64,000 nt of DNA, taken from Nonomuraea fuscirosea. GTDB taxonomy: Bacteria; Actinomycetota; Actinomycetes; Streptosporangiales; Streptosporangiaceae. Numbering within the stretch: the first letter of the stretch is position 1; each line of letters starts with the position of its first letter. The stretch covers positions 124,001 through 188,000 of the forward strand of contig NZ_PVNG01000022.1 in the NCBI RefSeq assembly GCF_003001935.1, given 5' to 3'. Below are positions 16,664-24,855 of this stretch, in pieces. Under the pieces are notes generated by a model that was not told the DNA's origin, did no database searches, and saw only the letters and a list, made by a program, of their open reading frames with translations. Both the position numbers and the translations under genes were made by a program.

Positions 16664-16888
16664 CTACTCCTGACGTGAGCGCCACAGCCCGATGGCGGTG
16701 ACGCGGGAGTCGACGCCGAGCTTGGCGTAGATCCGGTTGACGTGGTTCTTCACGGTCTTCTCGCTGAGAAACAGCCGCCGCGCGATCTGCCCGTTGGACT
16801 GACCGGTCGCAATGAGGTCCATGACCTCGGCTTCGCGTTTGCTCAGGGACGTGAACACGCTATCGAACGCTGCGTCGTCGACTCTCAT
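16664..16888 (-). CDS. Stand-alone LuxR-type helix-turn-helix protein
   Basis: A 74-residue protein consisting of little more than a LuxR/FixJ DNA-binding domain. LSKREAEVMDLIATGQSNGQIARRL is followed by the recognition helix region SEKTVKNHVNRIYAKLGV. There is no receiver or ligand-binding domain. Single-domain LuxR proteins of this size are common in actinomycetes; some act as developmental regulators. No RNA-binding or other partner gene is next to it. A hairpin lies downstream. Its target is unknown. Confidence 0.82.
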   Translation of the reverse strand: MRVDDAAFDSVFTSLSKREAEVMDLIATGQSNGQIARRLFLSEKTVKNHVNRIYAKLGVDSRVTAIGLWRSRQE

Positions 16889-16999
16889 CCGGCCTCCGGG
16901 GGCGCGCAGACGGTCAGATCGCCGATGGCCCCCGTGCTTCCGGCGTTAGCGGTAGACAGCGAGCATAACCCGCATTGTCATGATTTGGGGCCGTTGTCG

Positions 17000-17039
17000 G
17001 TAGAAAAGACAAACGGCCGGTCCCGAAGGACCGGCCGTT
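17000..17039 (-). terminator. Intrinsic terminator of tRNA-His
   Basis: Perfect 12-bp arms 17012-17023 and 17028-17039 are joined by a 4-base loop. On the minus strand they are followed by a T-rich run (TTGTCTTTTCT). The hairpin begins 5 nt after the encoded CCA of the tRNA, so this is a strong intrinsic terminator. Confidence 0.85.
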
Positions 17040-17044
17040 CGCGC

Positions 17045-17121
17045 TGGGGTGAGTGAAGGGACTTGAACCCTCGACATCCAGGACCACAACCTGGCGCTCT
17101 GCCAACTGAGCTACACCCACC
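17045..17121 (-). tRNA. tRNA-His (anticodon GTG)
   Basis: A full cloverleaf on the minus strand. The acceptor arms GTGGGTG (17120-17114) and CACTCAC (17055-17049) pair with one G.U. The D arm is GCTC/GAGC, the anticodon stem is CCAGG/CCTGG with loop TTGTGGT giving anticodon GTG, and the T arm carries TTCAAGT. The discriminator is C73 at 17048 and CCA is encoded (17047-17045). The base at 17121 supplies G-1, the hallmark of tRNA-His, opposite C73. A -10-like TACACT lies about 32 nt upstream of the mature 5' end. It sits next to orn, an arrangement common in actinomycetes. Confidence 0.97.
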
Positions 17122-17188
17122 ACGGCCACCCACTGCGTGGTGGCACAGGAAAAGTGTAGCGGGATTCGGGAGTCTTTACGCCACCCGT

Positions 17189-17782
17189 TTAGCCGCTGAC
17201 CCGCTCTGCCAGGGCTCTCGCGGTCGCCGAATCGGGCCCCGGCTGACCCACGAAGATCGCCGCGCGGTAGTAGCGCAGCTCCCTGATGCTCTCCGTGATG
17301 TCCGCCAGAGCACGGTGTCCGCCCTGCTTTTCCGGTGCGGCGAAGTAGACCCGCGGATACCACCGGCGCACCAGCTCCTTGATCGACGAGACGTCGATCA
17401 TCCGGTAGTGCAAATAGGAATCCACCCCGGGCATGTCGCGGGAGATGAACGTGCGATCGGTGCCGATCGAGTTGCCGCACAGCGGGGCCTTCTTCGGCTC
17501 GGGCACGTGGCGGCGGATGTAGTCGAGCACCAGCGCCTCCGCCTCCGCCAGCGTCACCCCGCCCGCCAGCTCCGGCAGCAGCCCGGAGGCGGTGTGCATC
17601 TCGCGCACGACCTGCGACATCTGCTCCAGGGACTCGGGCGGCGGTTTGATGACCACGTCGACGCCCTCGTCCAGCTGGTTGAGCTCGCTGTCGGTGATCA
17701 CGCACGCTACTTCGACGAGCGCGTCGCGCCCCAGGTCGAGTCCGGTCATCTCACAGTCGATCCAGACCAGCACGTCACTCAT
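17189..17782 (-). CDS. orn: Oligoribonuclease
   Basis: A 197-residue DEDDh 3'-5' exoribonuclease that degrades two- to five-nucleotide RNAs, including pGpG from cyclic-di-GMP turnover. Motifs in order are VWIDCEMTGLD (first Asp and Glu), the second Asp in CGNSIGTDRTFI, and HRALADITESIRELRYYR with the catalytic His and last Asp. ATG 17782 has GGAG upstream and gives the conserved start MSDVLVWIDCEMTGLD. It lies upstream of tRNA-His on the same strand. Confidence 0.96.
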   Translation of the reverse strand: MSDVLVWIDCEMTGLDLGRDALVEVACVITDSELNQLDEGVDVVIKPPPESLEQMSQVVREMHTASGLLPELAGGVTLAEAEALVLDYIRRHVPEPKKAPLCGNSIGTDRTFISRDMPGVDSYLHYRMIDVSSIKELVRRWYPRVYFAAPEKQGGHRALADITESIRELRYYRAAIFVGQPGPDSATARALAERVSG

Positions 17783-17850
17783 TCGATCTCCTCGCCCAGC
17801 GGCTCGGAGCAATCCGCCCGCTTGTTACCCCACCAGCCTAGTGCCACCGG

Positions 17851-19011
17851 TCAGGCCGGTTTGAGCGAGCCGAGAACCTGCTCGACCACGTCGGTGCCCA
17901 GATTGTCGGGAACGGAGACGTACGCGATGGCCGGAGTCTGCCCGTCGCCCCGATCCACGAGCACGATCGCCCCGTTCTCCTTCTTCCACTTGTAGCCCTT
18001 CTCCTCCGAGATCTTGGTGAAGTCGAGCTCGAACCGCAACAGCCAGGCGTCCTTGTCGCCCACCTTCATCGCCTTGTCCTCGATGACCTTGCTCTCGTGG
18101 GCGGGCGCGTAGTAGCGGGTGGTGAAGTCCACGAAGACGGCCTTGGCGGTGTCGCCGAGACCCGTGGCGCCGGAGTAGGGGTAGAGCTCGTTGAGCAGCC
18201 CCGTGAAGACGTTGCCGATCCAGTCGTCCTCGCCCTCGTAGTTCTCCTGCGCGTCCGCCTTGACCGCGGCCGTCCACTGCTGCTCGGTCGGCCTGCCGTT
18301 GTTGACCGCGTTGACCGCGGCCACCTCCCAGCCGCTGGGCACCTTGAAGGCCAGCCCGCTGCGCGGATCGGTGATCACGCCGTCGGCCGGCTGCGGGAAC
18401 TCGCCGCCCTGGCTCGGCAGCGGGTCCTGCGACGGCGGCCCCTGGGACGGAGGCTCCTCGGTGGGGAAGCGCGGCTCGGCCGTCTCACGGGGCGGCGACG
18501 CGACGCCCGTGCTGTCCCTGTTGATGAAGAAGATCCCGGCCACCACGATCAGCGCGAGCACCACCAGCGCCGCCAGGCCGCCGAACACCCACGGCAGCGG
18601 GTTGCCCTGCTTGGGCGGCGGCGGGTAGCCGGGCCCCGGCAGCGGCCCGCCCCACTGCTGGGTGGGCGGCTGCGCCGACGACTGGGTGGGCCCGCCGGGG
18701 GCGCCGTAGGCCGACTGGCCGTAGGTGGGGTTGCCGAACTGCAGTGTGGGGTTCGCCGGCGTCGCCGCCCAGCCGGGCCCGGTCTGCGGCTGGGGCTGCT
18801 GCTGGGGTGGTGGCTGGGGGAACGACTGTGTCGGGGCCTGAGCGGACGGCTGGGAGGGAGGCTGCGGCTGGGGGCCGGACGCCGGCTGCCGGGACTGGCC
18901 CTGCGGCTCCTGGGCGTGCAGCGCGTCCGTCCACTGGCTGCCGTCCCACCAGCGGAGCTGAGGCTCTCCGTAGGGGTCGGGGTACCAGCCCGCGGGGGTC
19001 TGCGTGGTCAT
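17851..19011 (-). CDS. DUF2510 domain membrane protein with extracytoplasmic domain
   Basis: A 386-residue single-pass protein. The N-terminal DUF2510 motif is PAGWYPDPYGEPQLRWWDGS (residues 6-25). A long Pro/Gln-rich cytoplasmic linker follows (about 35-150), then one membrane helix near 160 (LAALVVLALIVVAGIFFI) and an extracytoplasmic domain of about 170 residues starting at SGLAFKVPSGWEVAAV. The final domain has no recognised function. The start codon has no ribosome binding site, but a TAATCT hexamer lies 7 nt upstream, pointing to a leaderless transcript. Next to it is a group of kinase-like membrane proteins, so a part in envelope signalling is possible. Confidence 0.8.
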   Translation of the reverse strand: MTTQTPAGWYPDPYGEPQLRWWDGSQWTDALHAQEPQGQSRQPASGPQPQPPSQPSAQAPTQSFPQPPPQQQPQPQTGPGWAATPANPTLQFGNPTYGQSAYGAPGGPTQSSAQPPTQQWGGPLPGPGYPPPPKQGNPLPWVFGGLAALVVLALIVVAGIFFINRDSTGVASPPRETAEPRFPTEEPPSQGPPSQDPLPSQGGEFPQPADGVITDPRSGLAFKVPSGWEVAAVNAVNNGRPTEQQWTAAVKADAQENYEGEDDWIGNVFTGLLNELYPYSGATGLGDTAKAVFVDFTTRYYAPAHESKVIEDKAMKVGDKDAWLLRFELDFTKISEEKGYKWKKENGAIVLVDRGDGQTPAIAYVSVPDNLGTDVVEQVLGSLKPA

Positions 19012-19024
19012 GTTCGCCAGATTA
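19012..19024 (-). promoter_or_regulatory. Leaderless -10 element for the DUF2510 gene
   Basis: On the minus strand TAATCT (19024-19019) is followed by 7 nt and the ATG at 19011. This is the spacing expected when transcription starts at the A of the start codon. No clear -35 box is seen. Confidence 0.55.
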
Positions 19025-19126
19025 GTAAGAACCGCTTTGATATGCATTGCTGAGCGCGATCGGGCGGTCCCCGCCCGGCCGGCCGGTCAGCACGTACGGG
19101 GCCCTGTCAGCACGTACAGAGGCTTG

Positions 19127-20509
19127 TCAGCACTTGTAGGAGAACGTGGCCTTGTCCGAGCGCACCGGCCCCGGCGTGAGGATCCGCAGCGTGGCCGTGG
19201 CCTTGACGTTGCTCCTGCCCCGCAGCGTCCACCGCAGCGGCACCGTGTACGACGTCTTGTCGGCCTGCGTGCGTAACGTCCCCTTGACGACCTCCTTGTC
19301 GAGGTTCTTGCGCCACTCGTACGTGATCTCGCCCGGCCCCCCGTTCGTGACGACCGTGCCGGTGACCACCACCGCGCGGTCGCAGCCCTGCGTCTTCTTC
19401 GGCGCCACCACGTTCACCGACATGACCGCCAGGTCCGGCGCGGTGCCCAGCTTGAGCCAGGCCAGGACCGCCCCCGCCATCACGATCGCGAACACGACCG
19501 CCGACAGGATCGTGCGCCGCCGCCTGGCCCGCGAGACCCGGTCGGTCCGCCCGCCGGGGCGGTGCATGGTGGCCGCCTCGTCGCGGCCCGCACGCCAGAT
19601 CCGTTCGGCCTCCGTCTCCTGCCGCTCCCGCGCCTGCGGCTGGGTCCCGACCCCCGGCCCGAACTGAACCGGTCCCGTCGACCGGCCGGGGACGTGCAGC
19701 AGCGTGACGATGTCGCCCTCGTCCCTGTTCGGCGGGACGACCGGCGGGGCGGCCGAGGCGCGCCCGTAGGCCGGCGCCTGGGCGAACGCCGACCGGCCGC
19801 GCGCCGCACTCGCCAGGGCGTCCCTGCTGATGCGGCCGCCCGGCAGCGTGCCGCGCTCGTTGACCAGCAGGTCGCGGGCGGCGGCCAGACCCAGGGTGCC
19901 GGCCGTGTTCGCGGCCCGTTCGAACAGCGCGGCCACCTCGGGGGCCTGCCGGCCGGCGGAGGCGCCCAGGCCGCGGGCCAGTGAGGCCCAGCCCGCCGCG
20001 TCCCGTTCGCGCGGAGAGACCCGCGCCCTGATGGCGTCGGACAGCCCGCGCTCCGACAGCAACGAGACGCCCTCGGAGGTGACGACCACCGTGCCCGGAT
20101 GCACCGAGCCGTGCGTGACCCCGGCGGAGTGCAGCGCGAGCAGCGTCTGGGCGGTCTCCACCAGGGCGGAGGCCGCCCCGCCCGGATCGACGGGACCGGC
20201 CGCGAGCAGGTCGGCCAGCGTCGGGCTGACCGCCTGCGCGGTGAGCAGCCACACCTGCTCGCCCGCCGCGACGACGTCCGCCACCGGGATCAGCCCGCTC
20301 AGCCCGGCCAGCACGAGCCGCTGGTCGGTCATGACCGCCTGCACGACGCGGTCGCGGACGCCGGGCAAGCCGACGATCTTCGGGTCGAACAGCAGCGCGC
20401 CGGCCCTGCGGCCGTCGGGCGAGATGGCGTCGATCCAGTTGCCGAGTTCGGTCATCCAGGTGTGCTCGGTGAGCCGGAATCCGGCGATACCGTTGTCAGG
20501 GTTGTTCAT
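19127..20509 (-). CDS. Pseudokinase-like single-pass membrane protein
   Basis: A 460-residue protein related to the two Ser/Thr kinases upstream but apparently inactive. The N-terminal 200 residues follow a kinase C-lobe-like outline: ALHSAGVTHGSVHPGTVVVT sits where active enzymes have HRDxKPEN, with HGS replacing HRD. No glycine loop, VAIK lysine or DFG is visible. A linker with many Arg residues precedes one membrane helix (ILSAVVFAIVMAGAVLAWLKL, about 345-365). The extracytoplasmic end (about 370-460) has a Cys near each end and TSYTVPLRWTL, resembling the repeats of the 809-residue kinase. It starts 23 nt after the stop codon of the kinase gene upstream and is probably co-transcribed with it. 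Confidence 0.75.
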   Translation of the reverse strand: MNNPDNGIAGFRLTEHTWMTELGNWIDAISPDGRRAGALLFDPKIVGLPGVRDRVVQAVMTDQRLVLAGLSGLIPVADVVAAGEQVWLLTAQAVSPTLADLLAAGPVDPGGAASALVETAQTLLALHSAGVTHGSVHPGTVVVTSEGVSLLSERGLSDAIRARVSPRERDAAGWASLARGLGASAGRQAPEVAALFERAANTAGTLGLAAARDLLVNERGTLPGGRISRDALASAARGRSAFAQAPAYGRASAAPPVVPPNRDEGDIVTLLHVPGRSTGPVQFGPGVGTQPQARERQETEAERIWRAGRDEAATMHRPGGRTDRVSRARRRRTILSAVVFAIVMAGAVLAWLKLGTAPDLAVMSVNVVAPKKTQGCDRAVVVTGTVVTNGGPGEITYEWRKNLDKEVVKGTLRTQADKTSYTVPLRWTLRGRSNVKATATLRILTPGPVRSDKATFSYKC

Positions 20510-20532
20510 CGCCGTCTGCCCCCCGGGCGCGT

Positions 20533-22230
20533 CTAGCGCTTCCTTCTGTGACGTCCCGCCATACGGCGCCTCACCGCAAGTGTGACCGGTAGCGCGCCCG
20601 TCGTCACCAGGGTGAGCCCGATCAGCGCACCGCCCGCGCCCCCGTCAGTGGATCCGTCAGTGGATCCGCCAGTGGTCCCGTCGGTGGCCCGAGGGGCCTG
20701 CACCGTCGGTTCGCGGCGCGGCGGCTCCTGGCCGCCGTCTCCCGTGCCGCCCGTGGAGGTGGGCTCGCTCTGGGTGGGCGAGGCCGTGGTCGGGTCGGGG
20801 ATCGGGTCCGGCCGCCGGGTCGGGGCCGTGGCGCTCGGCGCGGCCGAGGTGGGCGGCCGCTCGCCGTCGGGACGGTAGACGTCGCCGTTCAGCTCGGGCT
20901 CCTCGCTCTCCGTGGCGGTGGGCTTCGCGGTGGTGGGCTTGGGGGTCGGCTTCCTGGTCCTGACCGGCGTCCGCGCGGGCGTGGGGGTCGGCTTCCTGGT
21001 GGCCGTGGGCCGTACGACCGGGGGAGCGGCGCTTTCCGTGGCCGTCGGGACGGGCGCGGAGGTGGTCTCCTCCGGAGTGGGCACCGCCTCCTCCTCCGGC
21101 TCCTCGGTGGCCTCGTCCGGCGTCTGCTCGACGGCCGGCTCGGGCTCGGACGTGGTCGGCGTGACCTGGGTGGTCTGCGCCTGGAGCACCGGCTCGTCGG
21201 ATCCGGTGCTGACGAACATCACCACGGCCGCGACGAGCACGCCCGCCGTGGCCGTGGCCAGGGCGATCTTGACCGGCAGCTTGCTCAGGACGCTCGGCGG
21301 CTCGTCGAAGTCCGTCTCGGCGAGCGCGGTCTCCGTCTGCGCGGGCTCCTCCAGCGCGGTCGGGAAGAGCAGCACCAGCAGGCCGGCGAGGGCGGCCAGG
21401 CGGCGGCGCCCGCGCTCCTCCCAGTCGGGCCCGTACGCCTGCGCCGCGACGGCCTCCAGCTCGGTCAGGAACGCTTCCGCCGACGGCGGCCGCTCCGCCG
21501 GGTCCTTGGCCAGGCCGCGCTCGACCAGGTCGCGCAGCTGCCCGGGGATCTCCTCGGTCGGCGGGGCCACGGCCTGGTGCTGGTGGGCCAGGGCGGCGAG
21601 GTTGGGGGCGCGGAAGGGGCGGGTGCCGGTCAGGCACTCGAAGAACACGACGGTGGCCGCGTAGACGTCGGTCGCGGGGCCCGCGGGCTTGCCCGCCCAC
21701 TGCTCGGGCGCCATGTACGGCGGCGTGCCCGCGGCGCTCGCGTGCTCGCCGGTCCTGACCGCGATGCCGAAGTCCACCAGCTTGGTGACGCCGTCGTGCT
21801 GGACCATGACGTTCTCGGGCTTGAAGTCGCGGTGCACGACCCCGATGGCGTGCGCCGAGGCGAGACCCTGCAGCGAGCCCTTGAGCACCGTCAGCGCCGC
21901 CTCAGGCCCCGTGGGCCCCTCGGAGCGCAGGAGCTCGCGCAGCGACACGCCGTTGATCAGCTCCATGATGATCGCCGCGCCCTGCCCGGCCTCGACGTAG
22001 TCGATCAGCCTGGCGTGGTACGCGCTCTGTAACGTCGCCAGCAGCCTGGCCTCGTGGCGGAACCTGGCCACGAACCCGACGTCGGCTCTCAGCTCGTCGC
22101 TGAGGTACTTGATCGCCACCTCGGCGCCGTCGTAGTCACGCCTGGCCAGGACCACCCGGCCCGCGGCCCCCGAGCCCAGCTCGCGGACCTCGGTGTAGCC
22201 CGGGACCCCCCACGGCCCATCACCGTACAT
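20533..22230 (-). CDS. Receptor-type serine/threonine protein kinase with Pro/Thr-rich extracellular region
   Basis: A 565-residue kinase. The catalytic domain spans residues 10-275: glycine loop LGSGAAGRVV, ATP lysine K41 in VAIKYL, catalytic HRDFKPEN (133-140), DFG (153-155) and activation segment AGTPPYMAPEQWAG, all intact. After a basic/hydrophobic stretch near residue 290, a membrane helix lies at about 330 (IALATATAGVLVAAVVMFV). A low-complexity region rich in Pro, Thr, Ser and Glu covers about 345-530. A second hydrophobic segment and a basic tail (RRRMAGRHRRKR) end the protein, like a cell-wall sorting signal without LPxTG. Near the C-terminus 12-bp repeats (20643-20690) encode TDGS-like units. 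ATG 22230 has GAGGAG upstream. Confidence 0.9.
   Translation of the reverse strand: MYGDGPWGVPGYTEVRELGSGAAGRVVLARRDYDGAEVAIKYLSDELRADVGFVARFRHEARLLATLQSAYHARLIDYVEAGQGAAIIMELINGVSLRELLRSEGPTGPEAALTVLKGSLQGLASAHAIGVVHRDFKPENVMVQHDGVTKLVDFGIAVRTGEHASAAGTPPYMAPEQWAGKPAGPATDVYAATVVFFECLTGTRPFRAPNLAALAHQHQAVAPPTEEIPGQLRDLVERGLAKDPAERPPSAEAFLTELEAVAAQAYGPDWEERGRRRLAALAGLLVLLFPTALEEPAQTETALAETDFDEPPSVLSKLPVKIALATATAGVLVAAVVMFVSTGSDEPVLQAQTTQVTPTTSEPEPAVEQTPDEATEEPEEEAVPTPEETTSAPVPTATESAAPPVVRPTATRKPTPTPARTPVRTRKPTPKPTTAKPTATESEEPELNGDVYRPDGERPPTSAAPSATAPTRRPDPIPDPTTASPTQSEPTSTGGTGDGGQEPPRREPTVQAPRATDGTTGGSTDGSTDGGAGGALIGLTLVTTGALPVTLAVRRRMAGRHRRKR
20643..20690. repeat. 12-bp tandem repeat, four units, inside the 565-residue kinase gene
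   Basis: CGTCAGTGGATC is repeated from 20643 in 12-bp steps: two identical units followed by two diverged ones. In the minus-strand kinase gene it encodes a short Thr/Asp/Gly/Ser repeat just before the C-terminal hydrophobic segment. Confidence 0.7.
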
Positions 22231-22339
22231 AACGGTTCTCCTCTGGAGTCACTAGGGCCCCCACCCTCATCAAACGGTCCGTAGCTTAACCAGAGGGAGC
22301 CGCTTTCCCGCTACCGTTATTCAGACAAGCGGGGAAATG

Positions 22340-24769
22340 TCACCCAACGGTACCGGGAGACTCGGGCCTCGGTGTGATCTTCGGCGTCGCCCGCGGCGTC
22401 TCCTTCGTGGGCTCCTGCGGTTCCTCGCTGGGCGTGTCCCGCGGCTGCTCCACCGGCTTGTCGCTCGGTGGCTCCTTGGGCGGCTCCTCCTCCTGGCACG
22501 CCGGGGTGGCGCCACTGCGACCGGCGCTCCCGCCGGCCGCGGCCGGGTCGGTGGCGGCCGTCACCGACCACTTCGAGCCGCAGGGCAGCTTGGCCCGGTA
22601 GGCGAACGACCGGCTGTAGGAGGTCGCGCCCGACAGGGTCACCGTGCGCGTGTCGGCCCCCTCGCCGGCCGCGAGCCTGACGGTGAGCCGTACCGGCTGG
22701 GTGTTCGCCGTGGTGACCCTGACCTGCGTGGAGACCCCGCCGGCCCGCGCGCCCGCCGCGACGATCGCCACCCGCCGCACCTGCGGCGGGCACGGCACCG
22801 AGACCCGCGCCGTGTCGGTCCTGCCGCCCGCGCTCACCCGCACCGACAGCGTCGAGCCGCAGGGACGGGACCTGAACGTGTGGGTGAAGGCCCTGGAATA
22901 GGAGGTGCGGCCGGACAGGGTCGCCTCGCGGGTGCCCGCCCCCTCGCCGTCGACCGCGAACCTGGCCTCGACCGGGATCGCGCCGGCGCCGCTCGCGGTG
23001 AGCCTGACCCGGGCGGTGGCCGTGCGGCCGGGCGCCTCGGGCAGGCCGAGGGCGACGCTGAGTGCGGTCACTCTGGCCGGGCAGGCCGGCACGGACAGGG
23101 AGGCCGTCCTGGTGCCGCCGGGGGCCGCCGGTGAGGTGGCGACGCTCAGCGTGACCGTGCTGCCGCAGGGACGCTCGCCGATCCGCCAGCTCAGCGTGCG
23201 GGTGTAGGAGGTGGCGCCGCTGAGGCGCAGGCGCTGGGTCCTGCCGTCCGTGCCGGGCGCCGCCCAGGTGGCGGTGACGGTGACCGCGCCGGCGCCGTTC
23301 GTGCGGAACGTGACCGTGCTGCGGGCGACGTCGTTCTCGCCGAGCGTGATGCCGCCCACGCTCACTCCCAGCACCGAGGCGGCCGGCGGCGTGCTCGGCT
23401 CCGGCTCGGAAGGCGTGGGCGTGGGCGTGGGGGTGGGGGTCGGTGTGGCGGACGTGGGCGTCACGCTCGGGGTGCCGCTGCCCGTGCCGGTGCTGGTCGG
23501 CTGGGTGGCCTGCCCGGTCGGCTCCTGCTCAGGGCGGTCGGCCTCGGGCGGGTCCTGCGGGACGGCCTGCGGCGTGGTCCCCGGCTCGGCGGCGGGATCG
23601 ACGCCGGGGCCTGAATCCGGGCCGGTATCGGTGCCGGGATCGGACTCCGGTTCGGTGGCCGGCGCGGGATCGGACGTCGTCGGATCGGCGACCGGCGCCG
23701 TCTCGACCAGGCTGGGCGGCACCGCGGCCGCCGCTCCGACCGGCCGCTCCGGCGGCGGCTGCCGGTTGACCAGCACGACCACCACCGCCACGGCCGCCGC
23801 CGAGGCCACCGCGCCGCCCATGGCCAGCCGCCGCGTGTTCGCGCGCAGCCCGCGGAAGACCGTTCTGGCCAGCGACGTGGCCACCTCGGGCGCGGGTGCG
23901 GTCTGCGGGGTCGGTAACAGCAGCGCGAGCAGCGCCACGAGCGCGGCCAGCCGGCGCCTGCCCCGCTCCTCCCAGTCCTCCCCGTACGCCGCCCTGGCCA
24001 CCGCCTCCAACTCGGCCACGAACGCCGTCGCCCCGCCGGGCCGACGCGCCGGATCCTTGGCCAGCCCGCGCCGCACCAGCTCGCGCACCGGCTCGGGCGC
24101 GTCGTGGAAGGGCACGGGGGCGTGCACGTGCTGGTAGCCGAGCACGCTCGGCTCCGTGGAGCGGTAGGGCCGGTGCCCGGTCAGGCACTCGAAGAAGACG
24201 GCCGTGGCCGCGTACACGTCGGTGGCCGGCGAGGCAGGCTGTCCCTCCCACAGCTCGGGCGCCATGTAAGGCGGCGTCCCCTCCGGCCGCGCGGTCGTGC
24301 CCTGCCTGACCGCGATGCCGAAGTCGACCAGCTTGCTGACCCCGTCGTCGCGGACGATCACGTTCTCCGGCTTGTAGTCCCGGTGGACCAGCCCCATCTC
24401 GTGCGCCTTGGCCAGCCCCAGCAGCGAGCCCTTGAGCACGACCAGCGCCGCCTCCGGCTCGGTGGTGCCGTTCTCGCGCAGCAGCGCCCGCAGCGAGACG
24501 CCGTTGACCAGCTCCATCACGATGGCCGCGCCGCCGAAGTCCTGGACGTACTCCCACATCGTGGCGATGTTCGGATCGCGCAGCGTGGTCAGCAGCCGCG
24601 CCTCCGACTGGAACCTGGCCAGCGCGGCCGGATCACGCCGCAACTCCTCGGACAGGTACTTGATCGCCACCCTGACCCCGGTGTCGTCGTGCACAGCCTG
24701 GACGACGCGCCCGCTGGCACCCGCCCCGAGCTGCTTGATCTCCGTGTAACCGGGAGCACTCCACTGCAT
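22340..24769 (-). CDS. Receptor-type serine/threonine protein kinase with three repeated extracellular domains
   Basis: An 809-residue kinase closely related to its neighbour in the catalytic domain: LGAGASGRVV loop, K37, HRDYKPEN from 129, DFG 149-151, EGTPPYMAPELWEG. The kinase part ends near 265; the shared segment ERGRRRLAAL and a hydrophobic stretch follow, and the main membrane helix is near 320-340. A linker full of Pro, Thr, Asp and Glu (with an alternating Pro-Thr run) leads to three beta-rich repeats, about residues 460-735. Each repeat has SGxTSYxR and, in the next 10-15 residues, PCGS. The C-terminus is again Pro/Glu-rich. No PASTA domain is present. This layout suggests ligand sensing outside and phosphorylation inside. 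Confidence 0.9.
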   Translation of the reverse strand: MQWSAPGYTEIKQLGAGASGRVVQAVHDDTGVRVAIKYLSEELRRDPAALARFQSEARLLTTLRDPNIATMWEYVQDFGGAAIVMELVNGVSLRALLRENGTTEPEAALVVLKGSLLGLAKAHEMGLVHRDYKPENVIVRDDGVSKLVDFGIAVRQGTTARPEGTPPYMAPELWEGQPASPATDVYAATAVFFECLTGHRPYRSTEPSVLGYQHVHAPVPFHDAPEPVRELVRRGLAKDPARRPGGATAFVAELEAVARAAYGEDWEERGRRRLAALVALLALLLPTPQTAPAPEVATSLARTVFRGLRANTRRLAMGGAVASAAAVAVVVVLVNRQPPPERPVGAAAAVPPSLVETAPVADPTTSDPAPATEPESDPGTDTGPDSGPGVDPAAEPGTTPQAVPQDPPEADRPEQEPTGQATQPTSTGTGSGTPSVTPTSATPTPTPTPTPTPSEPEPSTPPAASVLGVSVGGITLGENDVARSTVTFRTNGAGAVTVTATWAAPGTDGRTQRLRLSGATSYTRTLSWRIGERPCGSTVTLSVATSPAAPGGTRTASLSVPACPARVTALSVALGLPEAPGRTATARVRLTASGAGAIPVEARFAVDGEGAGTREATLSGRTSYSRAFTHTFRSRPCGSTLSVRVSAGGRTDTARVSVPCPPQVRRVAIVAAGARAGGVSTQVRVTTANTQPVRLTVRLAAGEGADTRTVTLSGATSYSRSFAYRAKLPCGSKWSVTAATDPAAAGGSAGRSGATPACQEEEPPKEPPSDKPVEQPRDTPSEEPQEPTKETPRATPKITPRPESPGTVG

Positions 24770-24855
24770 ATCCGCTCTCCCATCAGGAGCCGGCCCACCT
24801 GATGAGACGCGTGATCATGGGCTGGGGTTTTCCAGGTGGTTCCGGATTCATGGAA

